NCBI GenBank assembly: GCA_959603585.1
Contig: CAUGYD010000001.1
Location: forward strand, 372,001-436,000
DNA length: 64,000 bases
Origin: Scatosoma sp900555925
GTDB taxonomy: Bacteria; Bacillota; Clostridia; Christensenellales; Borkfalkiaceae
Reading direction: 5' to 3'
Positions 17,266 to 28,300 of the stretch are shown here, in pieces (position 1 is the stretch's first letter; every line of letters begins with the position of its first letter). The translations under genes were made by a program, and so were the position numbers. The notes under the pieces were generated by a model. That model was not told the origin of the DNA and ran no database searches. It saw only the letters and a list, made by a program, of their open reading frames with translations.

Positions 17266-19046
17266 TGTTCGAACGGTTTAATTTCGTTTATAAGCCGCAG
17301 TTTGGCCATGTCGGCTTTGGGCTTTCTGTCTTCGGTGAAAAGCCCGTTCTTTTCCTGCATTACGTCGGTAAACTGCGTAAGGCAATACCCTTGGCAATTA
17401 ACGCTTTCTATCGCGCGGGTAAGCTCGCACAGCCTGTTTATAAACTCTTCTTCGCTTTTCGCAGCGTTGCCGTAACCCCAGCCGTCGGAACTGTTTTTTA
17501 TAAAAGAAACTCCTCCGTATTCGCTTATTATTATCGGCTGTCCGCCGTATTTGTAACCGTTTGCGAATGCCGCGCGCGAATGCCTGTCTTTTACAAAATC
17601 GCCGTTTAAAAACGCCTGCATATCGCCGTAAGCTTCAACTATTTCTTTGCCCGTCTGCGCGTAGTTGTGCAGGGTTACTATGTCGCTTTCGGTGTGTTCC
17701 CAACCGTCGTTGGATATAACCAGGCGGGTTTGGTCGAGCGCTTTGGTAAGCCTGTAAAGCCCCGCGGTAAAATTCTGCATGGCTATATTTTCACTTGTTT
17801 GCAATACGCCCCAACTTTCGTTTATAGGCACGTAAGCCATAAGCGACAAATACCCTTTGTGTTGAAGAACTATCTCGCTCCACTGCCTTGAAAGTTCCGC
17901 CGCCGCTGCCGAGGTGAAATCGTATGCCGCGGGCATTTCCAACCAGAAGAACAAGCCGACCATATCGCAGAAATAATAAAACCGCTCGTCTTCTATTTTT
18001 TGGTGCAGCCTTACGCCGTTGAAGCCCGCTTGTTTTATAAGCAAAACGTCGTTCAAAAGCTCTTCGTCGCTTTCGGCAGTCATTCCGCCGCGCGGGAAAT
18101 ACCCTTGGTCGAGCACCATTCTGAAATAATAACACGGCAGATAGTTGACCTCTATGCCGTTGTTTTTGGTTCTGTAGTCTACAAGCGCGGTATACGACCC
18201 CGCTTCGTCAACCGCTTTGCCGTTTACTTTAAGCGTGAATTTCAAATCGAAAAACTGTTCGGGGCGACCTATGCTCCACGGCTTCATAACAAGAACTTTG
18301 TTAAAAAGCGTAAGGTCGAGCACGGCGCGCCCGTAATCGGCAAAAATTTCGGTTTCTATGCAAGCTACCTTTTCGCCCTGATAGCTCGCCTCTATTTGCA
18401 GCGACGAGCCTTTTACGAATTTATTAAGGTAAAATTCGAAATTCGCGCGGCAGTTTTCATATTCGCAGGAAGAAATAACGTTTTTAAGGTAAACGTCGGC
18501 GGTTTCTTCCAGCCAAACGGTTTTCCATATGCCCGAAGTCGGGGTGTAAAAACAGGAAATATTTTTTTCTACGTAGCGCTGTTTGCCGCGTGGCATAACC
18601 GGAGAGAACTCGTCTTCGCACTTTACGACCAAAAAATTTTCGCCGCGTTTCAAATAATTAGTAATATCGAAAGAAAAGCGCGCATATCCGCCCGTATGGC
18701 TGCCTATAAACACGCCGTTAAGCCACACTTTGGCAAGGTAATCGACGCCGTCGAAATTTATTATAAGGCGTTTGCCGCGCGCAAGAGAATAATTGAACCT
18801 GCGCGAATACCACATATACGAGTGGTCGGTTTTGTCTTCCACGCCGCTCGCTTCCGACTGATAGGCAAACGGCACGTTTATTTTCACCGACTTTCCAAAG
18901 CCCGAAAAATCGTTATAATATTTATGCTTTTCGCCTATGTTTTCGTCGTCGAATATAAAATTCCATTCGCCGTTTAAGCAAGCGTAACTTTCGCGCACGA
19001 ACCGCGGACGAGGATACCCTTTTTTATAACACGCTGCGTGTTGCAT
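17262..19046 (-). CDS. Glycoside hydrolase family 2 protein
   Basis: 594 residues, no signal peptide. The N-terminal sugar-binding jelly roll (WYSRRFNYS, INFDGVDYLAKVWLNG, GSHTGGYARFSFDIT) and an Ig-like middle domain are followed by the TIM barrel with GFNGVRLHQK, the acid/base motif YVPINESWG and the nucleophile motif IISEYGG. Members are beta-galactosidases, beta-glucuronidases or beta-mannosidases; the sequence does not decide. Shorter than LacZ, close to the 600-residue glucuronidase type. AAAGGTGA ribosome site. Confidence 0.85.
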   Translation of the reverse strand: MQHAACYKKGYPRPRFVRESYACLNGEWNFIFDDENIGEKHKYYNDFSGFGKSVKINVPFAYQSEASGVEDKTDHSYMWYSRRFNYSLARGKRLIINFDGVDYLAKVWLNGVFIGSHTGGYARFSFDITNYLKRGENFLVVKCEDEFSPVMPRGKQRYVEKNISCFYTPTSGIWKTVWLEETADVYLKNVISSCEYENCRANFEFYLNKFVKGSSLQIEASYQGEKVACIETEIFADYGRAVLDLTLFNKVLVMKPWSIGRPEQFFDLKFTLKVNGKAVDEAGSYTALVDYRTKNNGIEVNYLPCYYFRMVLDQGYFPRGGMTAESDEELLNDVLLIKQAGFNGVRLHQKIEDERFYYFCDMVGLFFWLEMPAAYDFTSAAAAELSRQWSEIVLQHKGYLSLMAYVPINESWGVLQTSENIAMQNFTAGLYRLTKALDQTRLVISNDGWEHTESDIVTLHNYAQTGKEIVEAYGDMQAFLNGDFVKDRHSRAAFANGYKYGGQPIIISEYGGVSFIKNSSDGWGYGNAAKSEEEFINRLCELTRAIESVNCQGYCLTQFTDVMQEKNGLFTEDRKPKADMAKLRLINEIKPFEQ

Positions 19047-19125
19047 ATTGTCACCTTTTGTTTTTAAAAGCCGATCCGAAAGCTCCGATTACGAACTTAT
19101 AGCCCGACTTTTATAATTTTTAATA

Positions 19126-20007
19126 TTAGCCCTTAACGGCGGAAATCGCCATGCCCTCTATAAAGTAGCGCTGGAAGATTATGTAAATTACGTAAAGCGG
19201 AACGCTTGCTATAACCGCGCCCGCAAACGATACGGGCAAATCTACTTTCGAATCGGAAAGTGATTTAAGCATAAGCTGCAAAGTCATAACCTTTTCTACG
19301 GTAAGATACAGCGACGGAGCGAAGAAGTCGTTCCAGTTGCCCACGAACATAAATATAACCTGCGCCGCCACGGCGGGACCCATGCTGGGAAGCATAATGC
19401 ATACGTATTGCCTTAAATAACTTGCGCCGTCCACTTTTGCGGCTTCGAAAATGGCGTTTGGAACGGAACGCTGAAACTGCACGAAGAAGAACATCATCGA
19501 AACCCCGCCGAACAGCGACGGCAATATGAGTGGCCAAAGCGTATCGGTAAGGTTAAGCGAGTAGTAAGCGCGATAAAGCGGCAGAACCACGCATGCGTAA
19601 GGAATCATAAGCGCGCTTAACTGCACCATAAGGTGAACGTTTTTATGCTTAAGATCCATTTTAGAAAACGCGAAAGCCGACAAGCCCGACATAAACACGC
19701 AGAACGGAATGGTAGCCACTTCGATTGCCATTGTGTTTAAAAATCCGCGGAACATATCGATTTTTTCAAAAACCACGGCGTAGTTGTGCCATTGCGGGGC
19801 TTTGGCGAAAAACGTAAGAGTTAAAGTGTTTACAGCTTCTTCAACCGTTTTAAGGCTTGATAAAAACATCCATAGAAACGGAAAAACGCAGGTAAAACAG
19901 ATTAATATAAGAAAGATATAGCATAGGGTAATCCCGATAATTCTTCCTGCTTTCGGCGCGGCGGGAGACTTTTTATTATATGCCTTATTTTCGATATTCG
20001 CAGTCAT
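19126..20007 (-). CDS. Sugar ABC transporter permease (MalG type)
   Basis: 293 residues, six predicted membrane helices. The ATPase-contact EAA loop is visible as NAIFEAAKVDGASYLRQYVCIMLP. It pairs with the permease at 20021-20986, 13 bases upstream in the same operon, to form a CUT1-type importer. No ATPase gene is in the locus, so a shared MsmX-like ATPase from elsewhere is expected. Confidence 0.9.
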   Translation of the reverse strand: MTANIENKAYNKKSPAAPKAGRIIGITLCYIFLILICFTCVFPFLWMFLSSLKTVEEAVNTLTLTFFAKAPQWHNYAVVFEKIDMFRGFLNTMAIEVATIPFCVFMSGLSAFAFSKMDLKHKNVHLMVQLSALMIPYACVVLPLYRAYYSLNLTDTLWPLILPSLFGGVSMMFFFVQFQRSVPNAIFEAAKVDGASYLRQYVCIMLPSMGPAVAAQVIFMFVGNWNDFFAPSLYLTVEKVMTLQLMLKSLSDSKVDLPVSFAGAVIASVPLYVIYIIFQRYFIEGMAISAVKG

Positions 20008-20020
20008 AAAAACCCCCTCC

Positions 20021-20986
20021 TTATTCGGAATAAACCCATTTTTCGCTAATTTTAAACTGCAACAACGTTATAATCATAATGCTTATGGTGAGCACGACCG
20101 AAGCGGCGGAAGCTATTCCGTAGCGGCTGCGGCTTATGCCGTAGTTCCATATGAAATAAACTATGGTTTGTGCGCCGGGATGTCCGTTTGCGAAAACCTG
20201 CGAATCGACGTATGCCTGCAAATTTCCTATAAAGCCGGTGCAGAACAGATAGAACAAAGTAGGCGAAATAAGCGGAATAGCTATTTTGAAAAACTTGGTT
20301 ACTTCGCCCGCACCGTCGATTTCGGCGGCTTCGTAATAATCGCGCCCTACGTTTGTTAGCGCGGCAAGGCACAATATCATAGAGCGCCCTATCGAGCCCC
20401 ATGCCGACTTGATTATTATGGCGACCTTAATCCAGTGCGAATCTGTAAGCCATTGAATATTCCAGCCGGTAACCTGATTGATTATACCGTACTGGTTATC
20501 GAATATGTAACGCCAAATTATGTTCATAGCCACTGCGGAAGAAACCACGGGGATATAAATGAGCATTCTTATAACGCGCGAACCGCGTATAAGGTTTTCG
20601 CGGCTTAACATAACCGCCACCACAAGCCCGATTATTATACCCAAAGGCACGCTTAACATAAATATAAGATTGTTCAGCACCGCGTTTATAAACGCCTCGT
20701 TATAAACCGATTCCCCGAACAGTTTAACGTAGTTGCCGAAACCGCACCACTTTTCGCCCATTATGGTTAAAAAAGGCTCGGTTTCGATTCGGGCGTTATA
20801 GTCGGTAAAACTGTATAAAATAGCGAATATAAACGGAAGCACGGTAAAAACTATAAGCCCTAAATATTTTATGGATATAAACGCAAGAGCGATTAAATTT
20901 TCTTTGCGTTTAAGCGTGCTTTTCTTTTTTTGGGGCGGTTTACCCGAAACAACTGCGGTTGAAGTTTCCGATTTGTTTACGTTCAT
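20021..20986 (-). CDS. Sugar ABC transporter permease (MalF/UgpA type)
   Basis: 321 residues. A Lys-rich cytoplasmic start, then six membrane segments, with the EAA loop DYYEAAEIDGAGEVTKFFKIAIP. It works with the MalG-type permease and the binding lipoprotein at 21071-22606. A hairpin lies between it and the binding-protein gene. Confidence 0.9.
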   Translation of the reverse strand: MNVNKSETSTAVVSGKPPQKKKSTLKRKENLIALAFISIKYLGLIVFTVLPFIFAILYSFTDYNARIETEPFLTIMGEKWCGFGNYVKLFGESVYNEAFINAVLNNLIFMLSVPLGIIIGLVVAVMLSRENLIRGSRVIRMLIYIPVVSSAVAMNIIWRYIFDNQYGIINQVTGWNIQWLTDSHWIKVAIIIKSAWGSIGRSMILCLAALTNVGRDYYEAAEIDGAGEVTKFFKIAIPLISPTLFYLFCTGFIGNLQAYVDSQVFANGHPGAQTIVYFIWNYGISRSRYGIASAASVVLTISIMIITLLQFKISEKWVYSE

Positions 20987-21012
20987 CTGTTATGCGACCT
21001 CCCGGAATATCG

Positions 21013-21034
21013 CGCGCCGCTAAAAAGCGGCGCG
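21013..21034 (-). terminator. Intercistronic hairpin after binding-protein gene
   Basis: CGCGCCGC / GCGGCGCG around a 6-base loop, without a long T-run. In such operons this commonly lowers permease expression and stabilises the binding-protein mRNA (established for sugar ABC operons; here inferred). Confidence 0.6.
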
Positions 21035-21070
21035 TTCGGATTGTTGATTGTGTTTTGTTAATGTTTCGGT

Positions 21071-22606
21071 TTAGCCGATGAAATCTCTTCCCTCGTCTAA
21101 AAGCCCTTGCATAGTGGATTTATAAGCGGTGAGCGCTTCTTTTACGTTTACCCATTTGCCGCTCTTATCCGCCTGCCAGAACGAGCCGTAGTTGCCTTTC
21201 TGACCGGACATAAACAGGTTGAGTTCGGTTTGCCACAAACTATCGAACGTATAGCTTGCCGCGCGGTATTTACCGGTGATTTTATCGGTATAAGTAACGC
21301 CGTTCACGGTTTTCTGCGCGCCTGCGCCGTCTACTACGTCAACCCATACTCCGCGGTTTTCGGGGTAAGCTTTGTCGCGGTTAGCCTGCGTTTTAGCCTG
21401 ATTTTTAATAAGCTGTTGCGAATCGGTTATGTATTCTTCGGCAAGGCTTTTAAGGTTAGGCACGCACTGTCCGCGTTTATACTGCGTTCTTTGAGCGGTT
21501 ACGTCGGTAGAGAAATATTTAACTACTTCCAGAGCGGCGTCTTTATACGCGCAGTTGTTGGAAATTGCGTAAACCATGCTGCCCACGCAAGCGGTGGAAA
21601 CCGAACCCTCGGCGTCGCCGCAAAGCACAGGAAGAATGTTCCAGTCGAAGGAGCAGCTCTTCCAGTAGTCTTTGGTCTTCCAAGGACCTACCGCGCCGTA
21701 ATAGAACAACGCTTTGCCCGAGGTGAACAAGGTTTCAGCCGAAGAAACGGCGCCCGCGGGAGGAAGTATGCCCTCTTTGTAAAGGTCTTGTATGAACTGA
21801 ATAGCGCCCACGAAGTTGTCGGAATCGATATTAGCTACCGCGCCGCTGTCGTCGGTGAAATAGTTGGCGTTGTTGGAATAAACCGTGCTTTCGATGTCGT
21901 AACCCGAAAGAACGTATTCGTCGGCGCCAAGAACGGTTTTAAGCTTTTTGCCAAGCTCTTTGAAATAACTGAAAGTCATAGGCTCGGTGGTGCTTAACAC
22001 CGCGGCTTCGTCGATTTTATCGGCGTCGTTGGTGGTTTTCGCGTTATACGCGGCTATAAGCTCTTTAAGGCGAGCTTCGTTTATAGCGAGCGCGTAAGGA
22101 CCGTTGTCTTTGGGCAAACCGTAAAGCGCGGCTTTATCGGTTTTGCCTATTTTGTTGGTGGTGTGGTCGAAATAATATTCGTTGCAGGCGGATTCATACA
22201 TATCGTCCATAACGCTTTCGTCTATATGGTCGCGAATGTTGGCGAGCTTGCCGCTGTATGCGTAAGACGAGAACATTATATCGTTAAGCATAAATACGTC
22301 GGGCAGGTTTTTGCCCATTCCGTCGAGCGCCGTGTTGTAAGCGGTGCCGTCGCTCCACCATTTAAGTTCTATAACGATGTTTTCGTGAGTTTTATTGAAT
22401 TCGTCAACAAAAGCCTGATAGTTGGCTTTTTCGGTGTCTACGTCGCGACCCGCAAAAACAAGCTGAATGGTTTCGCCGCTTTTGAGCGTGTTCCAGGCTT
22501 TGTCGTCGTCTATCTTACCGCCACCGCCGCCACCGCCGCAACCGGCAAAAGCCGAAAGCGATAAAACGAGAGCCGTAGCAAGGCTTGCTAATTTGAATTT
22601 CTTCAT
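21071..22606 (-). CDS. Sugar-binding lipoprotein of ABC importer
   Basis: 511 residues. Lipoprotein signal LSLSAFAGC followed by a Gly run linker. The fold is family 1 extracellular solute-binding protein: IQLVFAGRD, YQAFVDEFNKTHENIVIELKWW, LPDVFMLND and GKALFYYGAVGPW. First gene of the importer operon by position; AAAGGAG ribosome site. It captures the oligosaccharide for the two permeases. Confidence 0.9.
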   Translation of the reverse strand: MKKFKLASLATALVLSLSAFAGCGGGGGGGKIDDDKAWNTLKSGETIQLVFAGRDVDTEKANYQAFVDEFNKTHENIVIELKWWSDGTAYNTALDGMGKNLPDVFMLNDIMFSSYAYSGKLANIRDHIDESVMDDMYESACNEYYFDHTTNKIGKTDKAALYGLPKDNGPYALAINEARLKELIAAYNAKTTNDADKIDEAAVLSTTEPMTFSYFKELGKKLKTVLGADEYVLSGYDIESTVYSNNANYFTDDSGAVANIDSDNFVGAIQFIQDLYKEGILPPAGAVSSAETLFTSGKALFYYGAVGPWKTKDYWKSCSFDWNILPVLCGDAEGSVSTACVGSMVYAISNNCAYKDAALEVVKYFSTDVTAQRTQYKRGQCVPNLKSLAEEYITDSQQLIKNQAKTQANRDKAYPENRGVWVDVVDGAGAQKTVNGVTYTDKITGKYRAASYTFDSLWQTELNLFMSGQKGNYGSFWQADKSGKWVNVKEALTAYKSTMQGLLDEGRDFIG

Positions 22607-22677
22607 ATTTTCACTCCTTTAATATTTCTTTATTTTTCATGTTGTTTTTCGTTTGTTTTGAAAAAGCAACCTTAAAA

Positions 22678-25293
22678 TTACAGTTCTATATATTCGTAGT
22701 CCGAGAACAGATAGCTCGAATTCTTTTCGACGTAAAGCGCGATGTAACCGCTTGTGTAGCACTCGGCGTCCACGCACGACAAGAACTCCTCGCCGTTTAA
22801 ATAAATTGTAATTTTAGTGTTTTCGCAGCGAACCGTAACCCTTATCTGCGCGCCGTTATTGAACGACAGCCCACCCTGCGGTTTGTTGCCGCCAAGCTTG
22901 ACGTCTTCCCTGCCGTAGGAACGTTTGTAAAGGTTTACGAGGTATTTGCCTATGCTTAAATAATATCCGTCGTAGTTGGTTCCCAGCGAAGTGGTTTTAT
23001 TGTCGGTGTGCGAGAAATCGTTCATTCTGAACAATATACCGCCCTGCGCTTCCTGCGAAATTATTTTTACGTTTACCGAAAATTCATAGTTTGAAACTCC
23101 GCGGCTGCCGGTAAGAACAAGCGTTCTGTCGTCGCTCGTGTTGGTCATAAGTCCTGCGGCCGAGAAAGAAGCTTTGGTGCCTACTTTCTGGCTGAACACG
23201 GAGGAGTCTTTATCGCGAAGCGAATCGGTTACCTGTCCGAGCGCGGTCGCGTTTTTGCTTGTGGAGAAGTTTAAAACGTCAAGCGTGCCGTCGAACACCC
23301 TTATTTTTAGCGAATGCACGCCTTTTTCAACGTGGAACGAGCCCGCGTTTACGTTTACGTAAGATTGATTGCCGAACTCGAGGTCTTCGGGAATTTCGCT
23401 TTTTATTATGGTTTGATTATCGATAATAATTTCGAAAACGCAACCCTTGCTCGACTTGCCTACCGTAAGGCTTAACGAATAGTCGTCGGTTTCGGGAGCG
23501 TCCACAAGGTATTTTACCCAGTCTTCGGCGTTTAACACCAAAGCGTACGCTTCGTTCTGGGAAGAATATGCGGTGCTTTCTTTTTCGCCCTGACGAACGC
23601 CGTCGCGTTTTACTTTTGCGTTGGCGATGCTGTAACCGCGGTTTTCGCCTTTCAGATAAGAGGTCGCCGCGAAACTGCCGGTTAAATCTTTAACCGCTTC
23701 AAAATCGGAAGTGCCGAACGCATCGTTTTTAAACTGCAACGACGTAGCCGTAGTTCCGCTTCCGACGCCGACAAGCCCGCCGTTCATTATTTTTTCGGAA
23801 GTTATTACAAGCATATTGTCGTAATAAATCTGGGCTTTGTGACTGCCGTTTACTATTTTAACGGTGTGAACGGCGTTTTCGTTTGTGGAAACCGCAACTT
23901 TTGCCGAATCTATTTTTTGCGATTTTCCGTTTACTGTCTGCGAATAGGTAAGCGACGTTCCGTCAACCGCAACCTCGAAATAATTGCTTTCGTCTTTGAC
24001 CCCCGCAACCGCCGTGCCTTTGCCGTTTGTAAGCGTAAAGTTTATTTCGACGGTGAACAGAGCCTCGGTTTGAGTCGCGCTTAATTTAAAATTCGCAGTT
24101 TCGCTTAAATTATCTCCTGTTGCGGAATAATCTGCGCCGGTGGGTTTAATTTTGGAATAGTTTCCGAGCCCGTCGGTAAGAACGTAAGAGCCGTTTGTGA
24201 AATAACGGGTTAAGTTATACTTTCTGGTGCTGGATATCACCGTATTGTCGTAATTAATACGGTTGGCGTTGTGATAAGCGGTGTAAACGCTGTCGAGGTC
24301 GGGACCTATAACGTTACTGCTATGCCCTAAACCGCGATAGTTGCTTACCTGTTTAACCGTGCTTTTGCTCGCATAGCCCAAAGGAGCTTCGTTGTCGAGT
24401 CCGGTTGAAATAAGAGTGGTGTTATACCATCTGGAAGAAAGTTCGGTAAACGGGAAATTGTTCTTAGAATAGGAATAAGCCACTTTATAACCTGCACTGT
24501 CAACGTGGTTTCCGGTGTAAGTAAGGTAGGTAAAGCCGTTGCGCTTAAAATACCCGGGTCCCTCCGTCCAACCGTTTAAGCTTGCGTTTTCTATTTTCTG
24601 CGCTTTGCCTAAATTCACCTGCGGATTGCCCGAAGCGTCTTCGGGGAAATCTATGGTGTAATAGGTAAGACAGGAAAGAGCGTCGTTCGCGCTTACGAAA
24701 TAAAGTTGCCCGTCGTCGTGAAGATAAAACGAACCGTCGATGCCCATACCCAAATTATCGGAAATAAGGGTAAACGGACCGTTGGGCGTAGCGCTTCTGA
24801 AAAAGTAATGCCCTTGTCCGCGGCGGGATTCGCACATATAAAACCAGCCTTTGTAATAAACGATTTCGGGCGCGAACGCTATGTATGTTTCGGACGACTG
24901 CGAGGTACTGTTGGGGTCGTATGCCCAGCCGCTCCATTTCCAGTCGACCATATTGTCCGATTCCCAGCAAGGAATTTTGCCCGAATATTTTTTATTGCCG
25001 TTAAGCGAGGTATATAAGTAGTATTTGCCGTTAAACCTGAACACGTACGGGTCGCCTATATCGTAAATATCGCCGTCGCCGTCGTAAAGTTCAATATAGT
25101 TGTTATAACGCGCGTAGTCTTGGTCTATTGTGAAAACCTGCTCGCCGTTGTCGGTGGGAACGCGGGTAGACGGGTCGTATTGCCGTTTGGGCGTATTGTT
25201 GTTACCGACGCCGCAACCGAATAAAATCATGCTGCAGCAAAGCATAGCCGCAGCAAGCCCGACTATTCGTTTTTTATGAAATTTGTTTTTCAT
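22678..25293 (-). CDS. GH43-family lipoprotein with accessory carbohydrate-binding domains
   Basis: 871 residues. Lipobox CSMILFGC, so outside and membrane-anchored. The GH43 five-blade propeller lies at about 55-380: IGDPYVFRFNGKYYLY (catalytic Asp), FAPEIVYYKGWFYM, GIDGSFYLHDDGQLYF (second Asp) and WTEGPGYFKRNG (acid Glu). It is followed by a jelly-roll region (about 395-530), a CBM6/35-like domain (about 550-680: AEDWVKYLVDAPETDDYSL) and a C-terminal LamG/DUF1080-like domain. GH43 enzymes are beta-xylosidases, arabinofuranosidases or arabinanases; here probably the extracellular depolymerising enzyme. Confidence 0.85.
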   Translation of the reverse strand: MKNKFHKKRIVGLAAAMLCCSMILFGCGVGNNNTPKRQYDPSTRVPTDNGEQVFTIDQDYARYNNYIELYDGDGDIYDIGDPYVFRFNGKYYLYTSLNGNKKYSGKIPCWESDNMVDWKWSGWAYDPNSTSQSSETYIAFAPEIVYYKGWFYMCESRRGQGHYFFRSATPNGPFTLISDNLGMGIDGSFYLHDDGQLYFVSANDALSCLTYYTIDFPEDASGNPQVNLGKAQKIENASLNGWTEGPGYFKRNGFTYLTYTGNHVDSAGYKVAYSYSKNNFPFTELSSRWYNTTLISTGLDNEAPLGYASKSTVKQVSNYRGLGHSSNVIGPDLDSVYTAYHNANRINYDNTVISSTRKYNLTRYFTNGSYVLTDGLGNYSKIKPTGADYSATGDNLSETANFKLSATQTEALFTVEINFTLTNGKGTAVAGVKDESNYFEVAVDGTSLTYSQTVNGKSQKIDSAKVAVSTNENAVHTVKIVNGSHKAQIYYDNMLVITSEKIMNGGLVGVGSGTTATSLQFKNDAFGTSDFEAVKDLTGSFAATSYLKGENRGYSIANAKVKRDGVRQGEKESTAYSSQNEAYALVLNAEDWVKYLVDAPETDDYSLSLTVGKSSKGCVFEIIIDNQTIIKSEIPEDLEFGNQSYVNVNAGSFHVEKGVHSLKIRVFDGTLDVLNFSTSKNATALGQVTDSLRDKDSSVFSQKVGTKASFSAAGLMTNTSDDRTLVLTGSRGVSNYEFSVNVKIISQEAQGGILFRMNDFSHTDNKTTSLGTNYDGYYLSIGKYLVNLYKRSYGREDVKLGGNKPQGGLSFNNGAQIRVTVRCENTKITIYLNGEEFLSCVDAECYTSGYIALYVEKNSSYLFSDYEYIEL

Positions 25294-25335
25294 TTAGTTC
25301 CTCTGTTTATTGTTTAGTTATATAAAATTTTTGCA

Positions 25336-25378
25336 AAAGTCGCCGTATAAGCCGATTAACCCAACTTTCGGCGACTTT
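25336..25378 (-). terminator. Terminator after the InlB-repeat gene
   Basis: AAAGTCGCCG / CGGCGACTTT, 10-bp perfect stem, 23-base loop; on the minus strand it is followed by TGCAAAAATTTT. Confidence 0.7.
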
Positions 25379-25396
25379 GCCTTTTTTATTTAATTG

Positions 25397-28300
25397 TTAT
25401 TGCTGTTCAGCGGTTATAGCTTCGCCGTTCGCGTTGCAAAGTCCACAGTTAACAAGCTCGCCGCAGTCGGAGTTGCCCGCTTTATCGTCAATCTGTCCTA
25501 CGACGGAAGCGGTTAGAACCGAGCCGCCTACCGAGGTTTTAATTCCGTAAAGGGTAAGCGTTTTTGCTTCTTTACCGTTGATAAGCGCAGTTTCGAGACA
25601 GTAACTGTTTTCCACTTTTACCCTGCTTGCGCCGGCGATGCCGCCCACCTGAGCCGAACCCGTAACGTTACCGAAGTTTTTGCAACCGGTTACGTAAGAG
25701 TTAGCCGCTTTTCTGGGAAGGCCCGCTATACCGCCTACCATAGTGCCTTTCGCGGTTATGGTGCCGTAGTTTTCGCACGAATCTATTACGATAGTGCTTG
25801 CGCTCGAACCGAGTATTCCGCCCGCAAACGCAAGACCGGAACCCAAGGTGCTGGTAATATCTGCATAGTTCTTGCAGTTTCTAATTGTAGTTGCGCCTTG
25901 TGCTTTTCCTACAACGCCCGCGACGTTCTCCACAGAGCCGCTTACGGAACCTTTCACGGTTACGTTTTCAACCGTGCAAGCGGTATCTTTCGTTATACTG
26001 ATAAGTCCGCCTACAATCGTGGTCTTTTGAATTTTAACGCTTAAAGTAAGGTTTTTAACGGTAGCGCCTGCAGCGTATTCTATAAACGCGTCGGTAACGT
26101 TTTCAATAGCGAAATTCTTACCGTCGAATATACCCGAGAACACTTTATCGGAGGTTTTGCCGATAGAAGTCCAAGCCTTAAAGTTCATGTTGACATTTTT
26201 GGTAAGAGATATATATTTGCCGCTGTAATTGTTGCCGCCGTTTACGCTTGAAGCAAGGTAAGCGAGGTCGGCGCCGCTGCTTATAAGGTAAGGAGCCTCT
26301 TCGGTGCCCTCGCCCGAAAGCGATTCGCTTACGGTTTCGCCGTCCCAACCGAAGCTTGCGGTAAGGGTTATAGCGGTTACGTCGGCAGCGAAAACGGTGT
26401 TCTCGTCAACGAGTTTGCCGTCTGCGGTAAGCCAGCCGCCGAACGCTTCGCCTGCTACATCTATGGTAGCGGTGGGCAAGGTTCCTATAGCGGTGCCTGT
26501 GTCAATCGATTTAGTGGCTTCGCCGTTGATGGTTCCGCCCTCTGCGGTAAAGGTTATTACGGTTTGAAGCACCCATTTAGCGTTGAGATCTACAACCGAT
26601 GCTTCGAAAGTGCTGGTTTCGGTTATTTTGTTGTCGTCAACGTCGTACCAACCGTCGAAACGGTAGCCCACTTTTACGGGAGGAACGGGAAGAGTGCCTA
26701 TTTCTTCGCCTACGGTAAGTTCTTTGCTGTCAACCAAAGCGCCGTCGGAGTTGAATTTAATGTTGGATTTCTGCGCCTGTTTTTCCCAGTGAGCTTTAAT
26801 TTCAACGTCGGCTTCGTAAACGTCGTCCGCGGCAACGCGGGTATCGCCGTTGAACCAACCGAGGAAAGTGTAACCCTCTTTGGTGGGAACGCCCAACGCG
26901 TCGGCGTCAAGTTTTCCGCCTTTATCGAGCGTTATGGTGGTTTCGCCGTCATATTCGCCACCGTCGGCGTTAACGGTTATAGTCACTTGTTCAACGTATC
27001 TCGCCACAAGCTCAACGGTGTGAGCGGGACCTTGGAATATGGTGGATTCGGTAACGGCCACGTAAGAAATTGTTTGATCATCGCCCTCGCCCGAAACCAC
27101 TTTGAGTTCCCAACGAACAAATCTGTAACTCTGTTTAACGGGAACGGGCAACTGACCGAGCACTGCCGTTTCGGCAATTATCTCCGCGGGAGAAGTAACG
27201 CCCTCGGGCAATGTTCCGCCGTCGGTGTAGAGCACCGCGGTGATTTTTACGGTTATGGGGTTGCCGTCTGCGTCGCAAAATCCGCCTGCCGTTCTCATTG
27301 CGGCAGTGGTTTCAAGTCTTCCTACGATAGCGCCGATATAGGCAGCGGCCTCGCCGTCGAGAATGAGATCGACAGCGGCAGAGCCGTTTATTTTAGCGGT
27401 AGAAAGAGTGTAGCTGTTTTCAATTCTGTCACGGCTGCCGCCGACTATACCGCCGACCTGAATGGCGCCGCTTATATCTCCGTAGTTGTAGCAGCCCGAA
27501 ACTTTATAGTTCGTGTTGCCGCTTACTACTCTTAAAAGACCTATTATGCCGCCGCCGAAAGTGGAGGTAGTGGATACTTTGCCGTGGTTGAAGCAATTTA
27601 TTACCAGCGTTTCAAAACCCGCCTGAGTCGCTCCGATTATACCACCCGCTGCGCCTACGTCGCCTGGTTTAGCCATGGTAACGGTTATTTCGGCATAGTT
27701 TACGCAGTTTTTAACAACAACGTTGCCCTCGCCGTTTTTAACGGTATCGCCGGCTATGCCGCCTACGTCCGAGCCGCCGCCGCTTACCGAACCTTTTACG
27801 GTTACGTTTTCAACGAGAGTGCCGCCCTGCAACTGACCTGCGAGCAAGCCGTTAACGCCTCTTGTGCCTACAACGGTTCCCTCTATGGTAAGGTTTTTAA
27901 TGGTTGCGCCTTTCAAAATAGCGAACATACCGAGGTAATCGTTGCCCTCGAGCGTCATATTGCTTATGGTTTTGCCGTTGCCGTCGAACACACCCGAGAA
28001 CGCTTTGGTCCTGCTACCTATTTGAGTGAACGCGCCGCTTAAAGCGATGTCGTTTTCAAGTTTAATGTAGTAATCCGCAAGAGTTTCGCCCGCGTTTACA
28101 AATTCGGCAAGTTTGGTAAGGTCTGCCTCGGTTTTAACGAGGAACGGATTTTCTTCGGTTCCCTCGCCCTCGAGGAATTGCTTTTTAGAAACTTTCGCAT
28201 ATATGGTAAGCACGGGTTCGTCGGTATCCGCGCCGGTAATGCCTGCCTTTTCGGTATCGATATTATCGAAGTCAACAACGTTCAGGCATTCGGCTTCGTA

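Noticed and set aside
18000..18977. 325-codon plus-strand frame opposite GH2
   Set aside because: Shadow of the GH2 gene; no domain and biased composition from reverse-complemented codons.
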